Source of the DNA: Hadesarchaea archaeon
GTDB taxonomy: Archaea > Hadarchaeota > Hadarchaeia > Hadarchaeales > Hadarchaeaceae
Assembly (NCBI GenBank): GCA_029259175.1
Contig: JAPDJH010000001.1
Location: 124,001 to 188,000, forward strand
Length of the DNA: 64,000 nucleotides
Direction: 5' to 3'
Shown here: positions 56,263 through 64,000 of the stretch, in pieces
Layout: each line of letters opens with the position of its first letter
Position numbering within the stretch: position 1 is the first letter of the stretch
Program-made: the position numbers and the translations under genes
The notes under the pieces: model-generated
The model's database searches: none
What the model saw: only the letters and a program-made list of their open reading frames with translations
Told to the model about the DNA's origin: nothing

Positions 56263-57873
56263 TTACTCCAGCAGAATCCGTTCGAGCACCTCGGTCTCGA
56301 TGCGCTCAAGAGGCGGGATGCCCGTAACAGCTGCCGCCCTCTCGTTCAGCGAAGCCAAATCCTCGCGCGAAATGAGGTGGAGCTTCCACTTTCGCACGCC
56401 AGCCATCAGCTGCTGTAAACCCACCCCAATCCGGTCACTCAGATAGGTGTAGAGACCGATCGCCGGAAAGGGTATGCGGTCGAAGCGCTCACCGTACTCC
56501 TCTTTCAACCGGGGGATGGTAACAAAAAACTGGTACGGATCAGTGCCGTACTGCTGGGCGAAATCCCGCGGGAGCTTGTTCTTGCCCGCCAGCTCTGTAA
56601 AATAGGCCGCCTTCATCACTGCTGTGAGCGGTGCGCGCGCCATGGTTATCGCTTTGACCAAGGGCCCATCGCCGAAGTTGCTCATGGCTATGCTCTTGAA
56701 GATTTGCGTTTCATTGATGAACCCCCCAGCCATGCTGATGTCGGGCACAAAGCACCCGTTTTCCTTCAGGATGCGAGCGCACCGGAGCACTTGAGCCTCC
56801 AAGTACACCGTGGGCGTGCCCATCTCGTTCATCATTGGGACGGGGCTCATGCCGGTCCCCCCGCCAGCCCCATCAAAGATGACGTAATCGACTTTGGCTT
56901 CGGAAGCCACCCTCATCGTCCAAGCAACGTCAGCGGGGCGATAAGATCCCGTCTTCAGACCGACTTTTTTCGCCCCCTGCTCCCTCAACCATTCAACGTC
57001 CTCAACGAAATCCCTTCTGTTCGGCATCCCCACCCTGCTGTGCCGCTCGAAGCTCTTGATCACCCCCGACTCGAACGCCCTCCTGACCACAGGACTTTCC
57101 GGGTCGGGAATCACGATGTACCCGCGCTTTTTGTACATCAGTGCTTTTTCCAGACTCGTGGTTCTTATCTCGCCTCCAATGGCCTTCGCTCCTTGGCCCC
57201 ACTTTCGCTCAATGACGTTCACTTCGAGTTTCGATATCGCATACACGTCAACCCCGCTCCGCTGATCCTCAACGTTCGTTTGGACTGCGATGTCTCCATA
57301 TTTTCCGTCCCAAAACTCCCTGTACTTGCTGACTCGGTACTCGAGATCCCGAGAGTAGGTCACCTTGCCCTTGCTGTACCTCGCCTCTGGATCTACTCCG
57401 CAAACGTTCTCACCCACCACGAGCATCACTCCCGCAAGGGCTGCGCCAATTGCCAGCCCATCCCAGTTAGTCCTCGCAACCGCGGTTGAGCCAAAAGCTC
57501 CGGTCACGATTGGAAGCTTGATCGGGATGCCGCCAAACTCCGACTCAGTGTTCACGTTTTCAAAAAACGCGACGTCTGGGTCGGCTTCGACTCCTTCTGC
57601 CCCCCGAAGCTTGGAGAGGATGGTAAAGTGGGACCAGTCAAGACCGTAGTCCTTCAAAGCCGCTGCCGTGCTTGCACCATAGTGTGCCTGATCGGGATAA
57701 AGAACCTCGCGACCGCGAAAAGCCGAGAGTCCGACCTCACACAGGAAGGGACACTCCTTCACGCAGATCGGGCACATCCCACTCGTGGGGCTGACGTCCT
57801 TCACCCGCGTTCTAGTCCCCGTGGTGGACTGGGCGTTGAGATAGGCCGAGTTGCGCGTGACCCGCTCAGTCAT
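56263..57873 (-). CDS. Glutamate-synthase-like FMN protein (archaeal GltB core)
   Basis: The 536-residue protein corresponds to the FMN/iron-sulfur domain of glutamate synthase. CPICVKECPFLCEVG near residue 34 may hold a cluster. VDYVIFDGAGGGTGMSP is the FMN phosphate loop, and GLKTGSYRPADVAWTMRVAS and DISMAGGFINETQIFKSIAM match archaeal homologues. In archaea the glutaminase part is a separate gene. Its place after hisF/hisH (both use glutamine-derived ammonia) may be chance. It produces or uses glutamate in nitrogen assimilation. Full length. Confidence 0.8.
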   Translation of the reverse strand: MTERVTRNSAYLNAQSTTGTRTRVKDVSPTSGMCPICVKECPFLCEVGLSAFRGREVLYPDQAHYGASTAAALKDYGLDWSHFTILSKLRGAEGVEADPDVAFFENVNTESEFGGIPIKLPIVTGAFGSTAVARTNWDGLAIGAALAGVMLVVGENVCGVDPEARYSKGKVTYSRDLEYRVSKYREFWDGKYGDIAVQTNVEDQRSGVDVYAISKLEVNVIERKWGQGAKAIGGEIRTTSLEKALMYKKRGYIVIPDPESPVVRRAFESGVIKSFERHSRVGMPNRRDFVEDVEWLREQGAKKVGLKTGSYRPADVAWTMRVASEAKVDYVIFDGAGGGTGMSPVPMMNEMGTPTVYLEAQVLRCARILKENGCFVPDISMAGGFINETQIFKSIAMSNFGDGPLVKAITMARAPLTAVMKAAYFTELAGKNKLPRDFAQQYGTDPYQFFVTIPRLKEEYGERFDRIPFPAIGLYTYLSDRIGVGLQQLMAGVRKWKLHLISREDLASLNERAAAVTGIPPLERIETEVLERILLE

Positions 57874-57970
57874 TCCACCACATCTGCGGATGTGTTTTTC
57901 CCTGCAAGCTCATCACCGTTTCGTACACTTTCTCCAAACCCAAAAGATAGGCAGGCAACTACATTTAACT

Positions 57971-58675
57971 CTAACGGATAAGGAGAGGAAGCAAATCGAG
58001 GAGTTCCCGAAGGCTCCCAATGGTGAAATCTGCCTGTTCTTCATCATGCCACTGGCGCCTGAACACGCGAACGGTGCGCATTCCCGCGGCCTTTCCTCCC
58101 CGGATGTCTGTGTAGGGCTTGTCGCCCACGACGACGCATTCAGGAGGAGATGCGCCCAGCTTGGATGCGGCGAGCAGAAATGGCTCCGGATCTGGTTTGG
58201 GCCTCGGGGTATCCTCTCCCGCAACCACGACAAAATCGAAGAACCGAAGAATCGGCATCGAAGCGATCCTGCTCCGCTTGAGACCCGGAGTTCCATCCGT
58301 GTCGGTGATAAGGGCAAGTTTGAAACCCCGGCGCCTCAGCTCTCGAAGGGTGGGCTCAGCATCCGGAAACGGCTGGTTGAGTTCGGTGAAAGTGGTCCAA
58401 TACAAGCGCGTGAGCTCGGAGAGCTGTGATGCGGAAAAGGGCGGAGCGCCCAAGCGCGAAGCCAGCTCCTGCCACCACTCGTCCCGATTGTAGCTGCGCT
58501 TGATACTTCGCTCAATCTCGATCCGCCAGAGTTCTGAGAGAACGCGGTCGCAGGAGAGACCGCGCGAAGAGAGAAACTGGGTCGCACGTCTGGCTACTGC
58601 CTCGATTGCCGCGCGGATCCCCCGCTCCGCATCAGTCAGGGTTTCATCCAGATCGAAAAGGAATGCACGGATCAT
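57971..58675 (-). CDS. HAD-superfamily phosphatase
   Basis: Motif I is AFLFDLDETLTDAERG (nucleophile Asp9, then Asp11), motif II is KLALITDTDGTPGLKRSR, and motif IV is VVAGEDTPRPKPDPEPFLLA, then CVVVGDKPYTDIRGGKAAG. 234 residues with a helical cap of subclass I. It may be a phosphoglycolate- or sugar-phosphate-type phosphatase; the substrate cannot be named. The stop overlaps the following tRNA-binding-domain gene start by 4 bases on the same strand. Confidence 0.85.
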   Translation of the reverse strand: MIRAFLFDLDETLTDAERGIRAAIEAVARRATQFLSSRGLSCDRVLSELWRIEIERSIKRSYNRDEWWQELASRLGAPPFSASQLSELTRLYWTTFTELNQPFPDAEPTLRELRRRGFKLALITDTDGTPGLKRSRIASMPILRFFDFVVVAGEDTPRPKPDPEPFLLAASKLGASPPECVVVGDKPYTDIRGGKAAGMRTVRVFRRQWHDEEQADFTIGSLRELLDLLPLLIR

Positions 58676-59337
58676 GGAATTTCTCCCCGACCGCCGCAGA
58701 AGCGCGTGATGTAGTCGATCGTTAGCTCAGCTGTTTCGTGCAATTTTTCTTCTGAAATTCCAGGAACACCGCAGATCAGAAGGAGGACTTCCGTTGTCTG
58801 CTCGGTGACTTTCGTCTCGTTCGAGTCGCGATACGGATAGATGGCTATCAGCTTTCTGCTGTCGCTAACCACCGGCTCATTCCCTTTGAGAATCTCGGGT
58901 TCCAGCATCCCGATTCCACGAAACGTTTCTCCTGGACGCGCTCTCCTGAGCAACAGCTCCCCCTCAATCTTGTTATGATCAAACGCTCCGATAGCAATGC
59001 CCGTGCTGGCCGAAGCCAGATTGTATGCGTCGACCACCGTGTTTATCCGAGGGAAAGGTTTGCCCGCCACCACCCTTCGAAGCAGCGCCTCTCCGGAGGG
59101 GCGGGTCTTAGTGGGGTCTATGCCTATCCGCCAGTAGAAGTCCCGATAAGCTCGAAAAACGGGCTGGTTTTTAATCGAATCGAGCGAATAGCGCGACTTC
59201 AAGTCCCGAACCACCGACTGCTTAAACTCTTCGAGTTCCGGGCTTTCTTTCCGAACGGCGACTCCGTGCACGTGCGCCACCAGCGCTTTTAGCTCGGGAA
59301 AACGGCTCGCGAGCTCCGCTTCTACCTTCAGCCACAT
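58672..59337 (-). CDS. B3/B4 (tRNA-synthetase-like) domain protein
   Basis: The 221 residues carry the B3/B4 domain of phenylalanyl-tRNA synthetase beta (FYWRIGIDPTKTRPSGEALL, PFPRINTVVDAYNLASASTG and GIAIGAFDHNKIEG). Free-standing B3/B4 proteins edit or bind misacylated tRNA or act in other unknown roles. Normal length. The stop couples to the HAD gene, so the two may work together on a phosphorylated compound. Confidence 0.85.
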   Translation of the reverse strand: MWLKVEAELASRFPELKALVAHVHGVAVRKESPELEEFKQSVVRDLKSRYSLDSIKNQPVFRAYRDFYWRIGIDPTKTRPSGEALLRRVVAGKPFPRINTVVDAYNLASASTGIAIGAFDHNKIEGELLLRRARPGETFRGIGMLEPEILKGNEPVVSDSRKLIAIYPYRDSNETKVTEQTTEVLLLICGVPGISEEKLHETAELTIDYITRFCGGRGEIP

Positions 59338-59386
59338 GAAATCCCTCTTTTCTTCACCCTGCGAGCTTTAATGGTGTTGTGGCTGG

Positions 59387-60217
59387 TCACCTCGATAGAT
59401 ATCGAACAGCCAAAAACGCCCCCAGCGCAAAAATCACAAGCGTGAAGGCTCCCAAAAAGACGAAATCGAGAACTAACGTGGAAACATCCATTTCGAACAC
59501 TGTGAGCTGTCGGATAGCGTCTGTAAAATAGCTAATCGGGTTAACCCGCGCAATCGTTTGAAGCCAAGAGGGCATCATTGAAAACGGAACGAAGACATTG
59601 CTGGCAAACATGAAAGGCAGGTTAACAAGGTTCACGAGGGCCATGGGGGTTTCAAACCTCGTGGCTCGCACAGCCATTGCAACAAAGATAGTGGACAGTC
59701 CCATGCTGAGCAAGCATATGGCAAGAATTATCGGCAATAGATTTAGAGGAGAAAAGGTGCTGCTGAAAGAGAGGCCTAGCATCGCTGCCACTCCCAAGAT
59801 TACAAACGCTTGAAAGAGCGATCGAACCGCTGCGTTAAGACCCTTGGCGATCACCACCGTTGCTCTAGACACCGGGGTGCTCAATACCTTGTCAAGAAAT
59901 CCGAGACGGCGATCCCACACTATGGACATCCCACCAAACATGCTCGTGAACATGATAGTGAACGAAATCATGCCTATGGCCATGTAGGAAAAATAGTCAG
60001 AAGTACCAAAAGTGGAACGCATTATCTGTTGGCCAAGATCGGGGGGCAAATTCGAAAGCATGGCCCCGAGATTCATGGCCTTGCCGAACAGCACCATCCA
60101 CACGATGGGTTGCACGATTGTCACGAGAAGAACTATCGGATTGTTGAACCACTTTTTGAGTTCTCGCTTCGTAAGCGTCCATGTGCCGTGAAGACGGTAG
60201 AAGCCAAAACCCCTCAC
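59387..60217 (-). CDS. ABC-2-type transporter permease
   Basis: A 276-residue, six-TM ABC-2 membrane protein. The N-terminus LTKRELKKWFNNPIVLLVTI is characteristic, and WDRRLGFLDKVLSTPVSRAT, then VVIAKGLNA is the conserved coupling loop. SMMPSWLQTIARVNPISYFT, then DAIRQLTV is the family end motif. With the ATPase gene upstream (4-base overlap) it forms an exporter of the daunorubicin/DrrAB type, perhaps for drugs or lipids. PadR control of the operon supports a stress role. Confidence 0.9.
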   Translation of the reverse strand: MRGFGFYRLHGTWTLTKRELKKWFNNPIVLLVTIVQPIVWMVLFGKAMNLGAMLSNLPPDLGQQIMRSTFGTSDYFSYMAIGMISFTIMFTSMFGGMSIVWDRRLGFLDKVLSTPVSRATVVIAKGLNAAVRSLFQAFVILGVAAMLGLSFSSTFSPLNLLPIILAICLLSMGLSTIFVAMAVRATRFETPMALVNLVNLPFMFASNVFVPFSMMPSWLQTIARVNPISYFTDAIRQLTVFEMDVSTLVLDFVFLGAFTLVIFALGAFLAVRYLSR

Positions 60218-61212
60218 GTCCTAGCCCTCCTGATCGTAACCAGCTGTCGGTGCACGTCGTCGGGTGATTTCTCCGCATCGCGGATGGAACGCCCAGTGAA
60301 CTCCAAATACACATCGTTCAGGGTTGGCTCGCTAAGGGACAGCTTGGTTACAGAAACACCGTGCTTCCTCAGAACCTCGATTATTCTGGGAGCGGTGAGA
60401 CGTCCAAGGGAAGCTTTAATCCGATAGGTCTCGTTCTGTCGGATGACCTCTTTGACGTTCTTCACTCGTTTGATGATTCGAGACACGTCAGCTCTGGTAT
60501 CGACAGAGAGAACAATGATATCGCCCCCAAGATTTTTCTTGAGATCTCCCGGACGGCCAATCACCAGAATCCGACCGCGGTCGATTATGGCAATGCGATC
60601 ACAAAGCGCATCAGCCTCCTCTAAATAATGAGTGGTCATGAAAATGGTTATCCCATATTCCCGCCTTAGTTTTCGGATGTACTCCCAAATGGTCGTTCTA
60701 GTCTGAACATCAAGCCCCAGCGTAGGTTCGTCGAGAAAAAGCACTTTGGGTCTGTTGATCAGCCCACACGCCAGCTCCAGTCGCCGCCGCATCCCTCCCG
60801 AATAGAATTCAACCGGTTTGTCCTTGAACCGGGAGAGATTCACCAGATCCAAGAGCTGTGCCGCTCGGCGCTTGGCAACTTCGCGTGGAATACCATAGAG
60901 GCTGGCGCACAGCATGACATTTTCATAACCGGTGAGATCTTCATCAGCAGTATATTCCTGCGGCACCACGCCGATAACTTGACGCACCATGGAATCCTCT
61001 TTGACCACGTCGTATCCAAAAACACTGGCGCGTCCTGACGTGGGTTTGAGAACCGTTGTCAGCATTTTAATAGTGGTGGTCTTGCCAGCGCCGTTTGGGC
61101 CGAGGAATCCAAAGATCTCACCAGCGCGAACCACGAACGAAACGCGGTCGACTGCAGTCAAACCATTGAACACTCTGGTCAACTTCTCTGCCACGATAAC
61201 ATTTTTAACCAT
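60214..61212 (-). CDS. ABC transporter ATPase (DrrA-type)
   Basis: Walker A GPNGAGKTT, Q-loop region GVVPQEYTADEDLTGYENVM, signature YSGGMRRRLELACGL and Walker B VLFLDEPTLGLDVQTRTTIW are all present, with a DrrA-style C-terminal domain (LTAPRIIEVLRKHGVSVTKL). 332 residues. It energises the permease encoded next. It starts 2 bases after the PadR-like gene, so regulator, ATPase and permease are one operon. Confidence 0.92.
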   Translation of the reverse strand: MVKNVIVAEKLTRVFNGLTAVDRVSFVVRAGEIFGFLGPNGAGKTTTIKMLTTVLKPTSGRASVFGYDVVKEDSMVRQVIGVVPQEYTADEDLTGYENVMLCASLYGIPREVAKRRAAQLLDLVNLSRFKDKPVEFYSGGMRRRLELACGLINRPKVLFLDEPTLGLDVQTRTTIWEYIRKLRREYGITIFMTTHYLEEADALCDRIAIIDRGRILVIGRPGDLKKNLGGDIIVLSVDTRADVSRIIKRVKNVKEVIRQNETYRIKASLGRLTAPRIIEVLRKHGVSVTKLSLSEPTLNDVYLEFTGRSIRDAEKSPDDVHRQLVTIRRART

Positions 61213-61214
61213 CC

Positions 61215-61757
61215 TTACCCCTCCACGTGCTCCGCCAGCTTTTCTAGTTTCTTCGACGTCTCCTCCAAAATTTGAACCATTCGATCGGCGGCCCGTTTAG
61301 AAAAATCTGCCTCGAGTCTTCGCCTCGCGTCGATCAGAGAACAAAACAGCCGGTGGACAGCTTCTCTTATTTTTCGTGCTTCATTTTCCGGGAGTTCGGA
61401 AAGAATCGTGAAGAATAGGGGCATCAGCAGTCTCTTCTTATCTTCAAACTGCTTTTTCAATTCTCTGAGTTCCTTCAGAAACTGTCTGCCTTTCGAAGTC
61501 AGAATATACCGTTTCATTCCTCCTTCCGCTTCCGATATTTCGGCAAGGCCTTCTCGGGTGAGCGCTGAGAGCAACGGATATATGGATCCCGGACGTGGGA
61601 TCCAGCACCCGTTTGTTTGTTCTGCGATCTCTCTAACAATTTCAGAGCCCGAGCGGGGACGCTGTCTTAAGAGTTCGAGAACCCAATAGCGCAAAAGACC
61701 CTTGGGAACTGCCGACATGTGCCTCGCCCAGCGAGAACACGGAAATCCGTATTTCAT
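61215..61757 (-). CDS. PadR-family transcriptional regulator
   Basis: The winged helix is GLLRYWVLELLRQRPRSGSE, then IVREIAEQTNGCW and PGSIYPLLSALTREGLAEIS, EGGMKRYILTSKGRQFL, the PadR form, followed by two helices for dimerisation (about 180 residues in all). The start at 61757 (MKYGFPCSRWARH) is 27 bases from a TATA box (tttaaata); longer frames run through the divergent gene's promoter. Two overlapping palindromes between TATA and start suggest autorepression. It probably controls the ABC exporter that follows. Confidence 0.85.
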   Translation of the reverse strand: MKYGFPCSRWARHMSAVPKGLLRYWVLELLRQRPRSGSEIVREIAEQTNGCWIPRPGSIYPLLSALTREGLAEISEAEGGMKRYILTSKGRQFLKELRELKKQFEDKKRLLMPLFFTILSELPENEARKIREAVHRLFCSLIDARRRLEADFSKRAADRMVQILEETSKKLEKLAEHVEG

Positions 61758-61758
61758 T

Positions 61759-61786
61759 ATATCGATGATGATATCAACGATGATAT
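61759..61786. promoter_or_regulatory. Overlapping tandem palindromes, probable PadR operators
   Basis: ATATC-6-GATAT occurs twice, at 61759-61774 and 61771-61786, the two sites sharing four bases. They cover the space between the minus-strand TATA box (about 61783-61790) and the PadR start at 61757. A dimer on each site would occlude transcription. The divergent gene at 61822 could be affected too. Confidence 0.65.
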
Positions 61787-61821
61787 TTAAAAATTTGAGG
61801 GGGAGACGCAAAAATAGATAG

Positions 61822-62577
61822 ATGCGACTGGGAATCGCAGAGTTCTCTCTCCCCGGACAGGGGCTGGAAGAAAAACTGCAAACAGCCGAACACAAGCGGC
61901 TATGGATAGAGGTCGCAAATGACGGGGTGCCTTGGAAGTGCTGGAGGTGGAAATCCCTCCTGCCCTCTTACCGCGTGCGGGTGCGCTCCGTACAGGCCTT
62001 CTTGCAGCATCGGCTCAGCTTGTTGTCCAAATCCGAAGTGGAGCGAAAAGCCGCTCTGAATCATGTGATACAAACAATCGAGTTCGCGTCATTGGTGTCC
62101 GCCAAGCACGTGGTGGTGGTCCTATGCTACGGGAAACCTGAAGTCGAGGATGCTGATGAACAGAGCGTACGTGCTTTGGGCGAGATGGCGAAGGTGGCCG
62201 AGGACGCGGGAATCACCTTGGGGCTGGAACCTTTGGATCATGCGCGGACGAACTATAGACCGACGACCGAAGCGGTGTGGGAAATCGTCAAGCTCGTAAA
62301 CAACGATCACCTGAAACTCATGATAGATACCGGACACGCGTGGAATAACGGAGAGAACGTTGTAGAGATATTGGAAAGATTCAGAGACGTGGTATCGGAG
62401 ATTCACTTAAAAGATTCGGAATCAAAAGCACCCGGACTGGGAGCACTAGACTTTGAGCCGATAGTTAACGTCTGTGCTAACGCCAAAGGGTTGAAATGCT
62501 TAGAGTACTGCCCCAGGTCGAATCCAACAGCCGAACTCGAAAAAGCTCTGCAGACCGTTGCAAAGCTCAAGCAGTGA
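61822..62577 (+). CDS. Sugar-phosphate isomerase/epimerase-like TIM barrel (AP endonuclease 2 superfamily)
   Basis: This 251-residue (beta-alpha)8 barrel belongs to the xylose isomerase-like/AP endonuclease IV group. Metal-site elements are LGLEPLDHARTNYRPTTEAV (Glu), LMIDTGHAWNNGENVVEILE (Asp/His), SEIHLKDSESKAPGLGALDF (His) and a final Glu in CLEYCPRSNP. It probably isomerises a keto or deoxy sugar; the substrate is unknown. The ATG at 61822 is 36 bases from the shared AT-rich promoter. It is convergent with the alcohol-dehydrogenase-like gene (11 bp overlap), which may act in the same sugar pathway. Confidence 0.8.
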   Translation: MRLGIAEFSLPGQGLEEKLQTAEHKRLWIEVANDGVPWKCWRWKSLLPSYRVRVRSVQAFLQHRLSLLSKSEVERKAALNHVIQTIEFASLVSAKHVVVVLCYGKPEVEDADEQSVRALGEMAKVAEDAGITLGLEPLDHARTNYRPTTEAVWEIVKLVNNDHLKLMIDTGHAWNNGENVVEILERFRDVVSEIHLKDSESKAPGLGALDFEPIVNVCANAKGLKCLEYCPRSNPTAELEKALQTVAKLKQ

Positions 62578-63586
62578 TTACAACCTTCAAACACTCTTTT
62601 GCCTCAACCACCAATCGGAATGCTTCTTGGATGCGGTCGAGAGGGAAGCGATGTGTAATGAGATCTCGAAGTGGCAGAGCGTTCTTCGCCAGTAAATCCA
62701 GTGATTGCTCCAAGTCGCGCGGAGCCGCTCCGTACGAGGTGAGCAAACGGATCTCGTTGCGCCAGTACTCGGTCACGGGGATTCTAAGCTGAACCTCGGG
62801 GGGCGGGACCGCGAAGAAAACAACCGATCCTCCGCGCTCGACACACTTCAAGGCCTGCTCCGCGGCACTAGGAGCTCCGGTGCACAAGATCACGTGATCG
62901 GCCAGACGTCCACCGTTAAGCTCGCGGAGTCCTTTTGGCACATCGGTTCGGGCGTCGAGGACTGCGTCCGCCCCGAAACGGCTCGCAGCTTGTTTGCGAT
63001 ACTCCGAGATATCCGTGGCGACCACCAACGAAGCCCCCTGGCGCCTAGCCAGCATCACGTGGAGCAGTCCAGAAACCCCGCTTCCCAAAACGAGAACCGA
63101 GTCCCCGGCCTGCACGCCTGAGAGTCGTTGTGCTCGAATCACACAAGCAAGTGGCTCCAACAGAGTTCCGACCTCATAGGAGATGTGAGGTGGAAGGTGG
63201 TACACGCCGCGCTCAGCGTTGATCGCCGGCACCCGGATGTACTCGGAAAATCCTCCCGGATCGTAATTGGTGGTGTGAAGTGTTTCACAGGCCGTTTCAT
63301 GACCGCGCGCACAGTAACGACAAGACCCACACGGAACGTGGTGGGAGACAAAAACACGGTCCCCCACTTTGACCCGCGAAACGCCCTCGCCCACTTCCAC
63401 TACCTCACCCGTTGCTTCGTGTCCAAGCACGCGCGGGGCCTTGGGAACTCTATACCACTCGAGCACATCACTTCCACATATCCCGCACGCGTGCATTTGC
63501 ATCAAAAACTCTCCCGGGCCTATCCGTGGAACCGGGCGCTCCTCAATCCGGATATCGCGGTTGTTGTAGTATACGGCCACTCGCAT
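62567..63586 (-). CDS. Zinc-dependent medium-chain dehydrogenase
   Basis: Catalytic zinc ligands: Cys in HACGICGSDV and GHEATGEVVEVGEG; structural zinc CGSCRYCARGHETAC. The Rossmann loop is VLVLGSGVSGLLHVMLARRQ. From ATG 63586 (MRVAVYYNNRDIRIEERPVP) it has 339 residues, the usual length of threonine/sorbitol-dehydrogenase-like enzymes. The substrate is a sugar alcohol or similar, not determined. It stands next to a partial MFS transporter and the sugar-isomerase-like gene, suggesting an uptake and use pathway. Confidence 0.88.
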   Translation of the reverse strand: MRVAVYYNNRDIRIEERPVPRIGPGEFLMQMHACGICGSDVLEWYRVPKAPRVLGHEATGEVVEVGEGVSRVKVGDRVFVSHHVPCGSCRYCARGHETACETLHTTNYDPGGFSEYIRVPAINAERGVYHLPPHISYEVGTLLEPLACVIRAQRLSGVQAGDSVLVLGSGVSGLLHVMLARRQGASLVVATDISEYRKQAASRFGADAVLDARTDVPKGLRELNGGRLADHVILCTGAPSAAEQALKCVERGGSVVFFAVPPPEVQLRIPVTEYWRNEIRLLTSYGAAPRDLEQSLDLLAKNALPLRDLITHRFPLDRIQEAFRLVVEAKECLKVVITA

Positions 63587-63634
63587 TCCGCTCAAAAACA
63601 CCTTCTCATAGGAAGAATAAGAGCTTTCCAACTG

Positions 63635-64000
63635 TTAGCTTCGGATGCTCTTTGAAACTGCAAGGCCCGCAAGAGTTAACGCACACGCAAACAAAAACAC
63701 CGCTCGCATCCCGAAGAACTCAGAAATGGAGCCCCCTAACAACGGGCCAATCACCGCCGCGAGACTTATGGTCGAGCCAAGAACCCCCGTGGACGTCGCT
63801 CGCTCTACATTTTTTTCCAGCAAGTGCAAAAGAGAGCCAACGTAGAGGGCGCTCCACGCTATTCCAAGTAGCAACTGGACTGGGATGAGCTGAAGATAGG
63901 AGAAGCTAAAATGGTACGAGGCAAACACAACAGCTGAGAGCAAGAGTCCGAGTCTTAGAAGCTGTCCACCTTCTCCGCCCCGAGCTGTTCGCCCAATCAG
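63635..64000 (-). CDS. MFS transporter, partial (C-terminal end)
   Basis: The frame is open to the window edge; 121 residues are visible. LIGRTARGGEGGQLLRLGLL is the conserved loop (G...R..GG) between helices 8 and 9 of a major facilitator, and four hydrophobic segments follow. The start is outside the window. It is transcribed in the same direction as the dehydrogenase, with a 48 bp gap, probably bringing in or exporting its substrate. Confidence 0.8.
   Translation of the reverse strand: MIGRTARGGEGGQLLRLGLLLSAVVFASYHFSFSYLQLIPVQLLLGIAWSALYVGSLLHLLEKNVERATSTGVLGSTISLAAVIGPLLGGSISEFFGMRAVFLFACALTLAGLAVSKSIRS

Noticed and set aside
56704-57489. 261-aa frame on the plus strand
   Set aside because: Antisense to the glutamate-synthase-like gene, with no recognisable motif; GC-rich coding DNA produces such frames.

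Overview
The window is archaeal chromosome. Evidence: an aIF5A with its hypusine loop, a one-domain histone-fold protein, Nob1, a TrmA-type RNA methyltransferase, a VirB11/GspE-like pilus ATPase with its TadC-like partner, an archaeal FMN glutamate-synthase-like enzyme, a 5S rRNA with tRNA-Asp close behind it, and many TATA boxes about 25 bases before GTG/ATG starts (leaderless messages). The lineage cannot be fixed from sequence alone; a euryarchaeal-grade or deep-branching archaeon is my inference.

Layout. 1-2261: the edge of a probable mobile replicon (end of a helicase- or regulator-like gene, two mirrored arrays of 9-10 bp iterons, a winged-helix/nuclease-like gene) butting against a surface-protein gene that has lost its 5' end. 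2265-8149: minus-strand run with a membrane protein, a prepilin-peptidase-like protein with a large extra membrane domain, an HExxH metallopeptidase and a beta-CASP ribonuclease. 8155-28518: a long accessory/defence island. It holds a divergent ribbon-helix-helix pair, an Mrr-like and a PLD-like nuclease, and a restriction-modification locus made of a PD-(D/E)XK endonuclease, an unknown protein, a GHKL (MORC/MutL-like) ATPase, a C5-cytosine methylase and a thymine/G-mismatch-type glycosylase. It also holds an EVE protein with an HsdM-HsdS fusion and two paralogous unknown proteins, an orphan methylase, two more PD-(D/E)XK nucleases, an Ogg-like glycosylase and two structured intergenic segments. 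28526-32042: a regulator, then a ParB / multi-SPPY methylase / tandem-RHH operon under a double palindromic operator. 32213-37532: toxin-antitoxin genes, several broken, an AAA ATPase, a two-component pair with a one-base frameshift, 5S rRNA and tRNA-Asp.

37603-64000 is mostly core genome: RNA methyltransferase, small kinase, a pilus/secretion operon (39451-43925), panB, histone, aIF5A, NAD kinase, nob1, a phosphate module (DUF47/PhoU-like, two PiT transporters and two matching 49-aa membrane proteins), phosphodiesterase, M28 peptidase, tRNA-Leu, an oxidoreductase, a decayed MinD-like ATPase, hisH-hisF, glutamate-synthase-like, HAD phosphatase, B3/B4 protein, a PadR-controlled ABC exporter, and a sugar isomerase/dehydrogenase pair.

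The most interesting material is the GHKL-ATPase restriction system with its own repair enzyme (11421-17325), the repeated-SPPY methylase under ParB-type control (29314-32042), the mirrored iterons (242-410), and the paired MERWQ micro-membrane proteins beside the PiT genes (47520-48949).
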